Shown here: in pieces, positions 44,239-51,838 of the stretch
How positions within the stretch are numbered: the stretch's first letter is position 1
How the letters are laid out: every line of letters starts with the position of its first letter
Position numbers and translations under genes: made by a program
From: Breznakia pachnodae
GTDB taxonomy: Bacteria > Bacillota_I > Bacilli_A > Erysipelotrichales > Erysipelotrichaceae
Length of the DNA: 64,000 bases
Assembly: GCF_030814225.1 (NCBI RefSeq)
Contig: NZ_JAUSUR010000010.1
Span: 1 to 64,000, forward strand
Direction of reading: 5' to 3'
Notes under the pieces: generated by a model
What the model was told of the DNA's origin: nothing
Databases searched by the model: none
The model's input: only the letters and a program-made list of their open reading frames with translations

Positions 44239-44583
44239 ATGAACAATGAAAAGAGTAGAACAATTTTAGATTTTGTAAGTGAAGCTGGTAGGAAAAAAAT
44301 TGGAAATCATTTGTTTATTGAAGCAAGTAAAGAATTGGAAGAGCACTTGGAGTTTAGCAAACAAAAAATACTGGATATAGAGACAGTAAAAATCAAAATT
44401 GATTGTTATGTCTATCCAATTATCAGTAAATATTACATTTCATTTTTCTCGGAACATACAATTTGGTTAGCAGTTAATACTGTATACAGACCATTTATTA
44501 ATAAGAAATGGAAGAAGGTAAAAAAGATGCCTAAAGTAACTCTTGGAATGATTATTGATGAAATGATCAAGGTGAGTACATAA
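44239..44583 (+). CDS. Hypothetical protein
   Basis: A 114-residue basic protein beginning two bases after the lipoprotein stop. No domain recognised; helical, with KKWKKVKKMPKVTLG near the end. An upstream in-frame ATG within the lipoprotein gene is not needed. Confidence 0.55.
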   Translation: MNNEKSRTILDFVSEAGRKKIGNHLFIEASKELEEHLEFSKQKILDIETVKIKIDCYVYPIISKYYISFFSEHTIWLAVNTVYRPFINKKWKKVKKMPKVTLGMIIDEMIKVST

Positions 44584-44668
44584 AAGCGCTTGGGATTGTC
44601 TAATACCCCGACGCAATAACTTAGGACCCCTACAAGAATAAGATACTGCAGATAATAATTATTAGGTG

Positions 44669-44838
44669 ATGTGAGGTACTCAACATAGTCATTCTCCAAC
44701 CGAAAAAGGAGTTGGTCGACCATGGATAGTGTTATAACGTTACTAACATTATTAATTTTGTTGAAACTTTTTAAAGAAATAAACAAATAAAAAAGACTCC
44801 TTTAATAAAAGGAGTGAACAATGTGAGTCACCTCACAT
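44669..44838 (+). ncRNA. Self-sequestering leader and tail of a candidate type I toxin mRNA
   Basis: ATGTGAGGT-ACTCA (44669-44682) can pair with TGAGT-C-ACCTCACAT (44824-44838), 14 bp with one bulged base, closing a loop around the small gene. ACTCCTTT (44796-44803) is fully complementary to the Shine-Dalgarno AAAGGAGT (44705-44712) and, alternatively, to AAAGGAGT at 44808-44815. The Shine-Dalgarno can also pair locally with CTCC at 44694-44697. Confidence 0.55.
44722..44790 (+). CDS. Candidate type I toxin peptide
   Basis: A 22-residue peptide, MDSVITLLTLLILLKLFKEI plus Asn-Lys: a charged start, one hydrophobic helix and a Lys-rich end, as in small membrane toxins of type I systems. AAAGGAGT stands 9 bases before the ATG and is buried in predicted pairings. 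An antisense antitoxin RNA from the minus strand is expected but was not identified with certainty. Confidence 0.5.
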   Translation: MDSVITLLTLLILLKLFKEINK

Positions 44839-44907
44839 GTATATATTAACAAATATTTAATTAAAAGTAAAAGAAACGCTTCATTAAAAGCGTATGAGGA
44901 GAATAAT

Positions 44908-45111
44908 ATGGCACAAATAGTTTATTTTGTCGGAACGGATGGAAGGCTAGGAGAAGATGAACATTCATTTGGTGATTTACAGAAACTTCTAAAAAAAGGT
45001 TATAAGGTTATTTCATCAGAAAGTGTATTACGTGGATGGTCTCCAGGTAATTATGCGTGTTCAGTAACAGAATATATAGCATATATCTTAGAAGAGCCAA
45101 CTGAAAAATAA
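44908..45111 (+). CDS. Hypothetical protein
   Basis: A 67-residue soluble protein (YFVGTDGRLGEDEHSFGDLQ, then SVTEYIAYIL). No family recognised. GAGGAG lies 7 bases before the ATG. Confidence 0.6.
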   Translation: MAQIVYFVGTDGRLGEDEHSFGDLQKLLKKGYKVISSESVLRGWSPGNYACSVTEYIAYILEEPTEK

Positions 45112-45342
45112 ATTTGAAAATAACATTATGATCATTATCTAATAATCGGTCTAATGAGAATAGATATGGATGCCTGACAGCCATTTAATTATCAGGATAT
45201 ACAAACCTATATCAGACCGTCTAAGAGATGTTTGTATATGTAGGAAAGCAATTAGCCTGGGTTGCTGAAATACCTTTGTATGCCCTCCAATTTAAACCAA
45301 ACCTTTCTTTTACCAGGCACCACTTCGGTGGTAAAAGAAAAA
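45112..45342. other. Structured non-coding stretch upstream of the relaxase-like gene
   Basis: No gene is seen. It contains a long-range pair CGGTCT / AGACCG, ATACAAA / TTTGTAT, and a perfect 12-bp stem TTTCTTTTACCA / TGGTAAAAGAAA (45304-45340) whose loop holds ACCACTTCGGTGGT. Many inverted repeats in front of a relaxase-like gene fit an origin of transfer, but no nick site is identified. Confidence 0.4.
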
Positions 45343-45433
45343 GGATGCTCGGGTGTAAAACAAATAGGATGAGCATCCAAAATTTGTATCTGTAGGAAGA
45401 TAGGGTTATACACAGATACAAGACAATTATAAC
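45343..45433 (+). promoter_or_regulatory. Two-hairpin module, copy B
   Basis: Hairpin 1 GGATGCTC / GAGCATCC (45343-45378), hairpin 2 TTGTATCTGT / ACAGATACAA (45384-45421), then TATAAC at 45428-45433. It has the same order and tail as copies A and C. Confidence 0.6.
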
Positions 45434-45467
45434 AAAAATTGATGAAAAGAAAAAAGATAAATAAAAC

Positions 45468-45568
45468 GGATGTCCAGAGAACTACTTGGGAGAGAGTCTG
45501 AACATCCTATGAAAAGATTTCATATCAGACCAGGAGGGAATTCTTGATCTGATATAAGTAATTATACC
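45468..45568 (+). promoter_or_regulatory. Two-hairpin module, copy C
   Basis: Hairpin 1 GGATGTCCAGA / TCTGAACATCC with one mismatch (45468-45507), hairpin 2 ATATCAGA / TCTGATAT (45522-45555), then TATACC at 45563-45568. It lies about 105 bp before the relaxase-like gene. Confidence 0.6.
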
Positions 45569-45673
45569 AGTTGAAAATGAAAAGTGAATATTGCTGATCC
45601 GAAAATCAGCAAAAAATAAAAAAAACATTCCCGGGAACCGGTGATGTGTAGTTATATACAGGAGGTACACGAC

Positions 45674-46672
45674 GTGTCAATTTATAACTTTTATTATGAT
45701 AGATACCCAATACGTAGTTTAGAAACAATCAAACAAGAACATGATACTGCAGTATATAAGTATGCTGTATCAGATACAATGTATGAATTATTCAAGGACT
45801 TGGATTCACATACCAAAGAGAGAGCTTACAACTATAAGAAGTATCAACATTGCTTAGGTTACTGTATTGAAGTTCTTTTACCAAAGACAATCCAAAGAAA
45901 TGATTATCCAGCATTCATTACTGCAGTAGCTGAAGAAATTCTATCCGGTAATAAATTACCATGGATAGCACATGTAGTAAGAAGAGGAATGGGACTGTAC
46001 GTGATCATAGCGTTTGCTCAGCGTAAGTACCATGAGAAACCCATTGAGATTAAAGTGTTACGAGAAGCTGCGGTGTATAGAAACAAAGTAAGTAAGCTTT
46101 GGTGCAAGGAAGATGATCCAGAAGCAGAACTTGTTTATGAAGAAGGTAGTGTTAAATCCTCCTATACATCCAACTGGAGTAAGAAGGTGCGATTGTTTGA
46201 GATGGGAAAAGAAGAACTGAAACTCTTCCGGATGAAGATAGAAAATGTAGTACGAAAAGCATTAGTGAAACTGAATGTGATGGTGAGAGAGTCAAATTAC
46301 TTCAAGGCAATAAAGCAATATGCTTTTACAAACAAGAAAGGGAAGCGAGCAGTATATGTGAATGTAAATGTAGATTATTACAATCAGATCATATACGAAA
46401 TGAACTATCGATATAACTTCTTGTACGAAACATTGTATTCCCCTGGGAAGTTTTACCAGGATAATGAGACACTCGAAGCGTTCTACCAGTTAATGAGGAA
46501 ATATAAGTCATTACTTGGCAAACGGAAGTTTAAACATGAGAGTGGAGTACGTCTGTCATTCAGTCCATATTTCAGGAGTGATCGATTCAAGGAAAATATT
46601 TATTCATTCTATGAACAGTTTAAAAGCGAATGTTTGAACTTCTGGGGTGATTACATTTGGGGAGGAAATTAA
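45674..46672 (+). CDS. Relaxase/replication-initiator-like protein (tentative)
   Basis: A 332-residue basic protein starting with GTG at 45674 after AGGAGG. Residues about 50-120 (KYQHCLGYCIEVLLPKTI, then LPWIAHVVRRGMGLYVIIAF) echo the strand-His-strand core of MobA-type relaxases, but the paired His of the metal site is replaced by GLYV. A Tyr-rich N-terminus could supply a nucleophile. It may be an altered relaxase or an accessory protein; the call rests on weak similarity and on position behind an inverted-repeat region. Confidence 0.35.
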   Translation: MSIYNFYYDRYPIRSLETIKQEHDTAVYKYAVSDTMYELFKDLDSHTKERAYNYKKYQHCLGYCIEVLLPKTIQRNDYPAFITAVAEEILSGNKLPWIAHVVRRGMGLYVIIAFAQRKYHEKPIEIKVLREAAVYRNKVSKLWCKEDDPEAELVYEEGSVKSSYTSNWSKKVRLFEMGKEELKLFRMKIENVVRKALVKLNVMVRESNYFKAIKQYAFTNKKGKRAVYVNVNVDYYNQIIYEMNYRYNFLYETLYSPGKFYQDNETLEAFYQLMRKYKSLLGKRKFKHESGVRLSFSPYFRSDRFKENIYSFYEQFKSECLNFWGDYIWGGN

Positions 46673-47860
46673 ATGAAACTATTAAAAAGAGTAAGTCTCA
46701 CATTTATTGAATATTTTGGTGATATTGTTACAAAATACTATGTAACTAGCATGATTGGAATGGTAGTGATTATCTTAATAGCAACGCCATCATTTGCGCC
46801 ATGGAATGAAACAAAACTGGTTCAAGTAGGAACAGCAGCACTATTAATGATTTCACTTGTTAGATTCGTATGGAACCTTATAAAAGCTATGATTGGTGTT
46901 ACGTCTACACCATTAACATTAGATAATCTAATAGTAAAGATTGGATTATCAACTCTATTGTTCACTTCTGTGGGAGAAAATGTATATTCTAAAAACCAGT
47001 TGAATGTATTAAATGAGTTTTCACAATTAACAAATACATTTTTTGTGAAAGCATTACTACTAGTCTTATGTGCTAGTGTGGTGAAAGAATGTTTTTTCCA
47101 AACATTGGGAATAGAGAATCAAGATGGACACATTGACCATGTTGGAAAAATGAAAAGTTTAAAGTTGAAAAATAATGGTCCAGAGACTGGCGATACCTGG
47201 CTAAAAAAAGCGACACGTACAATGGCAGAGCATGAAGCTGGGCATACGCTATTAGCATATTATATGGGATACAGTGTAGAAAATGTGACAATCAATCCAT
47301 CTGTGTTCAATTCATATCCAATTAACCCAGTTGGTGGATGTATGATTTCAAATGGAAATGAGTGTGCTATTGATGGAATGGTAACCTTAGAACATTATAA
47401 AAAGTATGCTTATATAGACTATGCAGGAATGGCTGCTGTTCAAGTTCTCCATGGTGGGGAAGAAACACCAGGGGGTGGAGAAAATGATATTAAAAGTGCC
47501 ACAAGAAATCTGCAATATTACTTACAATACTTGTTTGATGATTCAGGAAACACTCTGCTAGCAAAAGAACTTATTAATTCAAAAGCGCAATTACATCAAA
47601 TAGAAGAATATCAGACAAAAGCATTAATTAGCTTAGCGAAGCAATGTTATATGGAAACAATTGAAATTCTTAGTGCGAATATTGAAATACTCAATCAATT
47701 ATCTAATTTGATTGAAGAGAAACATTCGCTTAACAAAGAGCAAATCAAAGAATTTTTTAAAGACAAGGAATTATATAAAATAAGCAATCAACAATTTGCT
47801 CATATTTTCAAAATGAAAGGAGTGAGTAATAGTGGAAAAAGACAGAACGAAAATTCTTAG
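46673..47860 (+). CDS. Membrane M41 (FtsH-type) peptidase lacking an AAA+ domain
   Basis: A 395-residue protein. Three or four hydrophobic segments lie in residues 20-140. The protease domain has the zinc motif HEAGH (187-191) in TMAEHEAGHTLLAYY and a third ligand Asp in GGGENDIKSATRN, matching the NDxxxAT motif of FtsH. The AAA+ ATPase of FtsH is absent, so it cannot unfold substrates by itself and may trim small or loosely folded membrane proteins, or act on partners of the element. It begins directly after the relaxase-like stop. Confidence 0.8.
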   Translation: MKLLKRVSLTFIEYFGDIVTKYYVTSMIGMVVIILIATPSFAPWNETKLVQVGTAALLMISLVRFVWNLIKAMIGVTSTPLTLDNLIVKIGLSTLLFTSVGENVYSKNQLNVLNEFSQLTNTFFVKALLLVLCASVVKECFFQTLGIENQDGHIDHVGKMKSLKLKNNGPETGDTWLKKATRTMAEHEAGHTLLAYYMGYSVENVTINPSVFNSYPINPVGGCMISNGNECAIDGMVTLEHYKKYAYIDYAGMAAVQVLHGGEETPGGGENDIKSATRNLQYYLQYLFDDSGNTLLAKELINSKAQLHQIEEYQTKALISLAKQCYMETIEILSANIEILNQLSNLIEEKHSLNKEQIKEFFKDKELYKISNQQFAHIFKMKGVSNSGKRQNENS

Positions 47861-48740
47861 TAAAGTAAAGAAACTTCTAGCTATGGCTGAAGGAGGTACA
47901 AAACACGAACAAGAAGTAGCTTATTTCCAAGCCCAGAAACTGATGGCAAAGTATCATATTGAAATGCATGATGTACGTGACTTAGAAAAAGAAGAAGCAA
48001 TCACAATTTATGTTGGAGAGGAATACAATATAAAAAAAGACTGCTTTATGAAACTGCAGCTTATTATTGGAAGAAACTTTAGGTGTAAAACATATTATTC
48101 ATATCCTAATAAGAAAACATTCCTTCCAAGGTTTGTAGGGTTAGAAACTGATGTGACAGTAGCTGTAGAAGTATTCAAATCAGCATATGATTACGCAAAA
48201 AATGAGGCGAATAGAATAGCAATGAGAGAGTATAACACTTATGGATCAAGCATGGGTGTGAGAGACGATTTCATTGATGGATTTGTTGCAGGTTTAGCTG
48301 ATGGATTTCGAAAGCAATTAGAAGAGTCAAAAGAGACAGCAATTATGATCGTAATTCCTAAAGAGGTAGAAGAAGAATATCAGAAGATTACATTTTCTCT
48401 TGAAGTAGTTAAAACTACTCCATCTAAAGGAAGTGGAGCTAAACATATAATGAGAGCTGGATATGAAAAAGGAAAGATGTTTGCTGAAGGCAAAGAACAA
48501 CAAGAACTAGGATTTAGCTTCACACCAGAAGAACATCAATTCATGAGTCAATTCCAATCAGGATATTTATTTAGGAAGAAAGATGGAAAGATTTATCTTT
48601 CGCAAAGGGAACCATTGGGAACCGTGCTTGACTGGAAGAGTCCTGCAAGTATTTGTATATCAGATATGACTGATCTATTCTTCAATGCCTTGTCTAAAGA
48701 TGAATTTATTAAGATAGATGATTATTTAACAAATGAATAA
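47832..48740 (+). CDS. DUF2786-domain protein
   Basis: A 302-residue protein whose N-terminus matches DUF2786 (ILSKVKKLLAMAEGGTKHEQE, given in part, then AYFQAQKLMAKYHIEM), followed by the partner domain often found with it (SAYDYAKNEANRIA, then DFIDGFVAGLADGF). Such proteins occur in phages and conjugative elements; their function is unknown. It starts with GTG at 47832 and overlaps the M41 gene by 29 bases. The 21-bp palindrome follows 4 bp after its stop. Confidence 0.72.
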   Translation: MEKDRTKILSKVKKLLAMAEGGTKHEQEVAYFQAQKLMAKYHIEMHDVRDLEKEEAITIYVGEEYNIKKDCFMKLQLIIGRNFRCKTYYSYPNKKTFLPRFVGLETDVTVAVEVFKSAYDYAKNEANRIAMREYNTYGSSMGVRDDFIDGFVAGLADGFRKQLEESKETAIMIVIPKEVEEEYQKITFSLEVVKTTPSKGSGAKHIMRAGYEKGKMFAEGKEQQELGFSFTPEEHQFMSQFQSGYLFRKKDGKIYLSQREPLGTVLDWKSPASICISDMTDLFFNALSKDEFIKIDDYLTNE

Positions 48741-48744
48741 ATTA

Positions 48745-48765
48745 CATGGACAGCGTGTCCATGTA
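48745..48765. repeat. 21-bp palindrome, copy 1
   Basis: ACATGGACA-GCG-TGTCCATGT, 17 bp before the start at 48783. Confidence 0.9.
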
Positions 48766-48782
48766 GAAAGGATTGAGCATAT

Positions 48783-49439
48783 ATGAAAAAGAAAATAACA
48801 AAGAAAAATTTAACCTCATTGAAAAAAATAAGAAATTTATGGTTTCTTATAGACGGAATCCTAATTATAACGTGGGTATTCTCTTTTCCTATTCTGTGGA
48901 ACGTAGTAAGCGATGAAAATCAAAACCTCATACTGACACTTTGCTGCACAGGGTTAGTATGGTTCATTGGTTTTCCTGCCTTATGGAGTATATTTAGATT
49001 TATTAATTTAAAATATTGTCTTATGTCACGAGAGAGCATTGCAAGATGTATTGATAATTATCTTAAATATGATAGTAAGTATACAAGAGTAATGATTCAC
49101 GAAATGAAGAAGAGAAACATAAATGTTGAAATAAATGATGGCAATGACTCTTATTTTGATGATTTTATAAGGGAGATAAGGTTAAATGGTAAATCGTTAT
49201 TTAGCTGTTATAGAAATGATGGTATCTATTTGAATGAAAAAAACAAAAGGATTGCCATTGAATCTTATGTATCGTATGAATTGTTAGCTTACTTATATTT
49301 TGAAATTAAAGAATGTACAGAGATTACAGATAAAAGAATAAATGAAGAAGAGGAAAAAAGGAAACAATTAAAAGCTGAGGAAAGAAATCGCAAATGTAAG
49401 GAACTTGAAGACTCTATATTTCGAGACATTCAGAAGTAA
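48783..49439 (+). CDS. Membrane protein of unknown function
   Basis: A 218-residue protein with two hydrophobic helices (residues about 20-40 and 50-72), a soluble middle and a C-terminal charged coiled coil (EEEEKRKQLKAEERNRKCKE). No family recognised. AAAGGATTG precedes the ATG, next to palindrome copy 1. Confidence 0.65.
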   Translation: MKKKITKKNLTSLKKIRNLWFLIDGILIITWVFSFPILWNVVSDENQNLILTLCCTGLVWFIGFPALWSIFRFINLKYCLMSRESIARCIDNYLKYDSKYTRVMIHEMKKRNINVEINDGNDSYFDDFIREIRLNGKSLFSCYRNDGIYLNEKNKRIAIESYVSYELLAYLYFEIKECTEITDKRINEEEEKRKQLKAEERNRKCKELEDSIFRDIQK

Positions 49440-49469
49440 AAATCAGTTTAATAAAAAAATAAAAATATA

Positions 49470-49490
49470 ACATGGACATGTTGTCCATGT
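49470..49490. repeat. 21-bp palindrome, copy 2
   Basis: ACATGGACA-TGT-TGTCCATGT, 16 bp before parA. Confidence 0.9.
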
Positions 49491-49506
49491 AGAAAAGGAG
49501 AATAAC

Positions 49507-50256
49507 ATGAAAACAATATGTGTATTGAATAATAAAGGTGGTGTTGGAAAAACTACAACATCAATTAACTTAGCATATGGATTAGGGAATCAGAACAATA
49601 AAACAATACTAATAGATTTTGATCCACAAGCAAATTCAACAGATTACTTTATAGATGAAAATCGGGAGTACGTGTACATTGATGAAATGATACAGGGAGC
49701 AGAAACGAAAATTTATCCAACAGATAATGAGAATGTATTCTTCATTCCTTCTCGTTTGGATCTGGCACTAACAGAAAGAAATATTTTACTAGATACAAAA
49801 GCGCAACATAATAGACTGCTGAAGGTAATTAAGAACTTGAGAGAGGAGTTCGACTATATTATTATAGATTGTCCTCCAATCCTTAATTTACTCATTGTAA
49901 ATGCCCTAAATGCGAGTGATGAGGTAATTATTCCTATCAAGGTTGATAAGGCAGCTGAAAAAGGATTTGGAGTTACAAAACAGAGCATTCAAGATATTGC
50001 TGATAGTTATGATTTGGATCTTGACTACAAAATTCTATTCACCATGGTAAATAGAAACAATACTGATAAATTCAGAATGCAGAGCATTAGAGAAAAGTAT
50101 GGGGACAAGATAATCGATGTAACAATCAGGAACCAACCTAAACCGGTTACTGATGCAGGTTATGATCAAGCAGCTGTTGTTTTAGGAAAATCAAATGTTG
50201 GAAAGGATTACCAGGAACTAATTCAGGAGTTACTTACTAAGTGGCAGGAGGTATAA
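49507..50256 (+). CDS. parA: ParA-family partition ATPase
   Basis: A 249-residue deviant Walker ATPase: NNKGGVGKTTTSINLAYG near the N-terminus, IDFDPQANSTDYF and DYIIIDCPPILNLL. It lacks an N-terminal helix-turn-helix, so it resembles type Ib or chromosomal ParA. With the ParB-like partner encoded 1 bp downstream it should segregate or stabilise the excised element. AAAAGGAG lies 8 bases upstream, right after palindrome copy 2. Confidence 0.92.
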   Translation: MKTICVLNNKGGVGKTTTSINLAYGLGNQNNKTILIDFDPQANSTDYFIDENREYVYIDEMIQGAETKIYPTDNENVFFIPSRLDLALTERNILLDTKAQHNRLLKVIKNLREEFDYIIIDCPPILNLLIVNALNASDEVIIPIKVDKAAEKGFGVTKQSIQDIADSYDLDLDYKILFTMVNRNNTDKFRMQSIREKYGDKIIDVTIRNQPKPVTDAGYDQAAVVLGKSNVGKDYQELIQELLTKWQEV

Positions 50257-50257
50257 A

Positions 50258-50995
50258 ATGACAGGGATAAACAATTTGTTAAATGATGCAAGTGCAGAAA
50301 GAGCGAACAAGAAGATAACCATTCTCCAAGTAGATGAGATTGAAAGAAATATTCTTAATAAAGCACCAATTGAGGGAATTGAAGATCTAGCAGAGTTAAT
50401 CAAATCTCAAGGACTAATAAATCCTATTATTGTGTATAAAGTCAAAAATCATCATTATAGATTGATTGCTGGAGAACGAAGGTGGACTGCATGTAAGTAT
50501 CTAGAGTACGAAGAGATACCAGCAATTATAGTTGAAAAGCCAGGAGATGAAATTAGCGAAAGGATAATGATTCTAGATGCTAATTCACAACGACCAGAGG
50601 ATACTAAGGATTACAAAAAGAAAAGAGCTGAAGAGTATGGCGAAATCCATGACTTGTTAAAAGCTGATGGAAAAATACCAACAGGTACTTTAAGACAAGA
50701 TTGGATTGGAGTTCATATGGGGGTATCAGGTAGAACTATAAGTCGGTATCTAAATGAAGTGACCACTGAGGGTTCAAAAAGCAAACCTAAAGAGAAAAAA
50801 CAACCAACACTAGTTTCTGTTTGTAAGAGATTAGAAAAGACCGGAGAACAACTTCTAGAGCTTGATGAACTTGAGGTAGAAGATGAGAAATTATTACAAT
50901 GCTACAACTCAATACAATACACCAAACAAATATTGGAAGATCAGTTGGCTGCACTTCAAAAGAGGAAGAAAAAGCATGATGGTTTATTTACATAA
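50258..50995 (+). CDS. parB: ParB/Spo0J-like partition protein
   Basis: A 245-residue protein with an N-terminal ParB domain (IEDLAELIKSQGLINPIIVYK, given in part; RLIAGERRWTACKYL is the box II motif), a central helix-turn-helix (WIGVHMGVSGRTISRYLNEV) and a C-terminal coiled coil. It follows parA by one base. Its likely DNA site is not known, but the eight 21-bp palindromes of the element are clear candidates. Confidence 0.88.
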   Translation: MTGINNLLNDASAERANKKITILQVDEIERNILNKAPIEGIEDLAELIKSQGLINPIIVYKVKNHHYRLIAGERRWTACKYLEYEEIPAIIVEKPGDEISERIMILDANSQRPEDTKDYKKKRAEEYGEIHDLLKADGKIPTGTLRQDWIGVHMGVSGRTISRYLNEVTTEGSKSKPKEKKQPTLVSVCKRLEKTGEQLLELDELEVEDEKLLQCYNSIQYTKQILEDQLAALQKRKKKHDGLFT

Positions 50996-51167
50996 AGGTA
51001 AAACTAAAGAAATTAGAAACATAAAAAACATAGTAATCAAAAATGGAAAAATAGTGTTCACACTGCTAAATGAAAAAGTAATAAAGATTGAACGATATAA
51101 AATAATAGGAATTCAAAGTGATTTAATTGAAGAGGAGCATACCTACATGGACATATTGTCCATGTAG
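50976..51167 (+). CDS. Small hypothetical protein
   Basis: A 63-residue basic, beta-rich protein (KEIRNIKNIVIKNGKIVF). It overlaps the parB end by 20 bases and has GAGGAAG before the ATG. Its last codons run through palindrome copy 3, so the palindrome is partly coding here. Confidence 0.5.
   Translation: MMVYLHKGKTKEIRNIKNIVIKNGKIVFTLLNEKVIKIERYKIIGIQSDLIEEEHTYMDILSM
51145..51165. repeat. 21-bp palindrome, copy 3
   Basis: ACATGGACA-TAT-TGTCCATGT, 21 bp before the start at 51187. Confidence 0.9.
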
Positions 51168-51186
51168 TATCATGAGGAGATTTATT

Positions 51187-51339
51187 ATGTTATTTACAAT
51201 TCTTGTTATATTCCAAACATGTTCTTTCATGTGGTTAATTATTAAATATCAAATATTTCATTTTGAATTAAATATAATTGATAAAATAATTGGTATTTTA
51301 TTTTTTGTAAGTTGCTATGTAATACTGTTCATTTTGTAA
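51187..51339 (+). CDS. Small membrane protein
   Basis: A 50-residue protein with two hydrophobic segments (FTILVIFQTCSFMWLI; IIGILFFVSCYVILFIL). GAGGAG precedes the ATG by 8 bases. No family recognised. Confidence 0.55.
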   Translation: MLFTILVIFQTCSFMWLIIKYQIFHFELNIIDKIIGILFFVSCYVILFIL

Positions 51340-51362
51340 CTGGATATTTTTCTTTCATAAAT

Positions 51363-51620
51363 ATGACACAAATAAATATGCCCATAAAACTCAAAATGAA
51401 GGTGTAAAAGTATCAGTTAACTTATGCAGAAATTGAAGGTTTAACAGGAGTAAATCATTCGAAAATACATCGAATAGAGAATGGAATAACGAAAGATCCT
51501 CAGATATCAGATATTACAAAATTGGCAAAGTTCTTTAAAGTTAGCTTAGATGATTTTGTGAATGAAGATTTAAGAATAAAAGATAATAATTCAGAAGAGA
51601 AAAGTAACCGTAATAATTAA
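51363..51620 (+). pseudogene. XRE-type regulator pseudogene
   Basis: A decayed copy of the regulator at 52573-52839. An in-frame TAA at 51405-51407 falls at the position of the Cys in LRCKYELT of the intact copy. From about 51411 on, the sequence is nearly identical to the intact gene, including the codons for VNHSKIHRIENGITKDPQ, and continues unbroken past the stop into the same palindrome. Confidence 0.8.
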
Positions 51621-51655
51621 TACAGGAAATAACATGGACATGTTGTCCATGTGGT
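51411..51655 (+). repeat. Direct repeat, copy 1 (with 52627-52873)
   Basis: About 245 bp that are nearly identical to 52627-52873 and cover most of the XRE gene and the following palindrome. The pair flanks two small membrane protein genes, so the region looks like a segmental duplication or a cassette bounded by repeats 1.2 kb apart. Confidence 0.85.
51632..51652. repeat. 21-bp palindrome, copy 4
   Basis: ACATGGACA-TGT-TGTCCATGT, 13 bp before the start at 51666; part of the duplicated segment. Confidence 0.9.
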
Positions 51656-51665
51656 AGGGGGAACA

Positions 51666-51824
51666 ATGTATATTTTGAATGCACAGATAATTTGTCTAAT
51701 ACTAGGGAGTATTATGTTTTTATTAATGATACTACTTTATGAGTTGATTGATGAACTTTTATATATCTTTGTTGGTGGGATTGGAGTTACATTTTTTTAC
51801 ATTGCTATAATTCTTTCTTTTTAA
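51666..51824 (+). CDS. Small membrane protein
   Basis: A 52-residue protein with two hydrophobic helices (IICLILGSIMFLLMILL; YIFVGGIGVTFFYIAIIL). GGGGGAAC precedes the ATG, just after palindrome copy 4. It has the same size and layout as the small membrane protein at 51187-51339, though the sequences differ. Confidence 0.5.
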   Translation: MYILNAQIICLILGSIMFLLMILLYELIDELLYIFVGGIGVTFFYIAIILSF

Positions 51825-51838
51825 TGGCTGAAGTCAAC

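Noticed and set aside
44433..44786. A 117-codon minus-strand open frame across the small toxin-like gene
   Set aside because: It runs antisense through a real gene and a structured region and has no ribosome binding site; an antisense RNA is more plausible than a protein.
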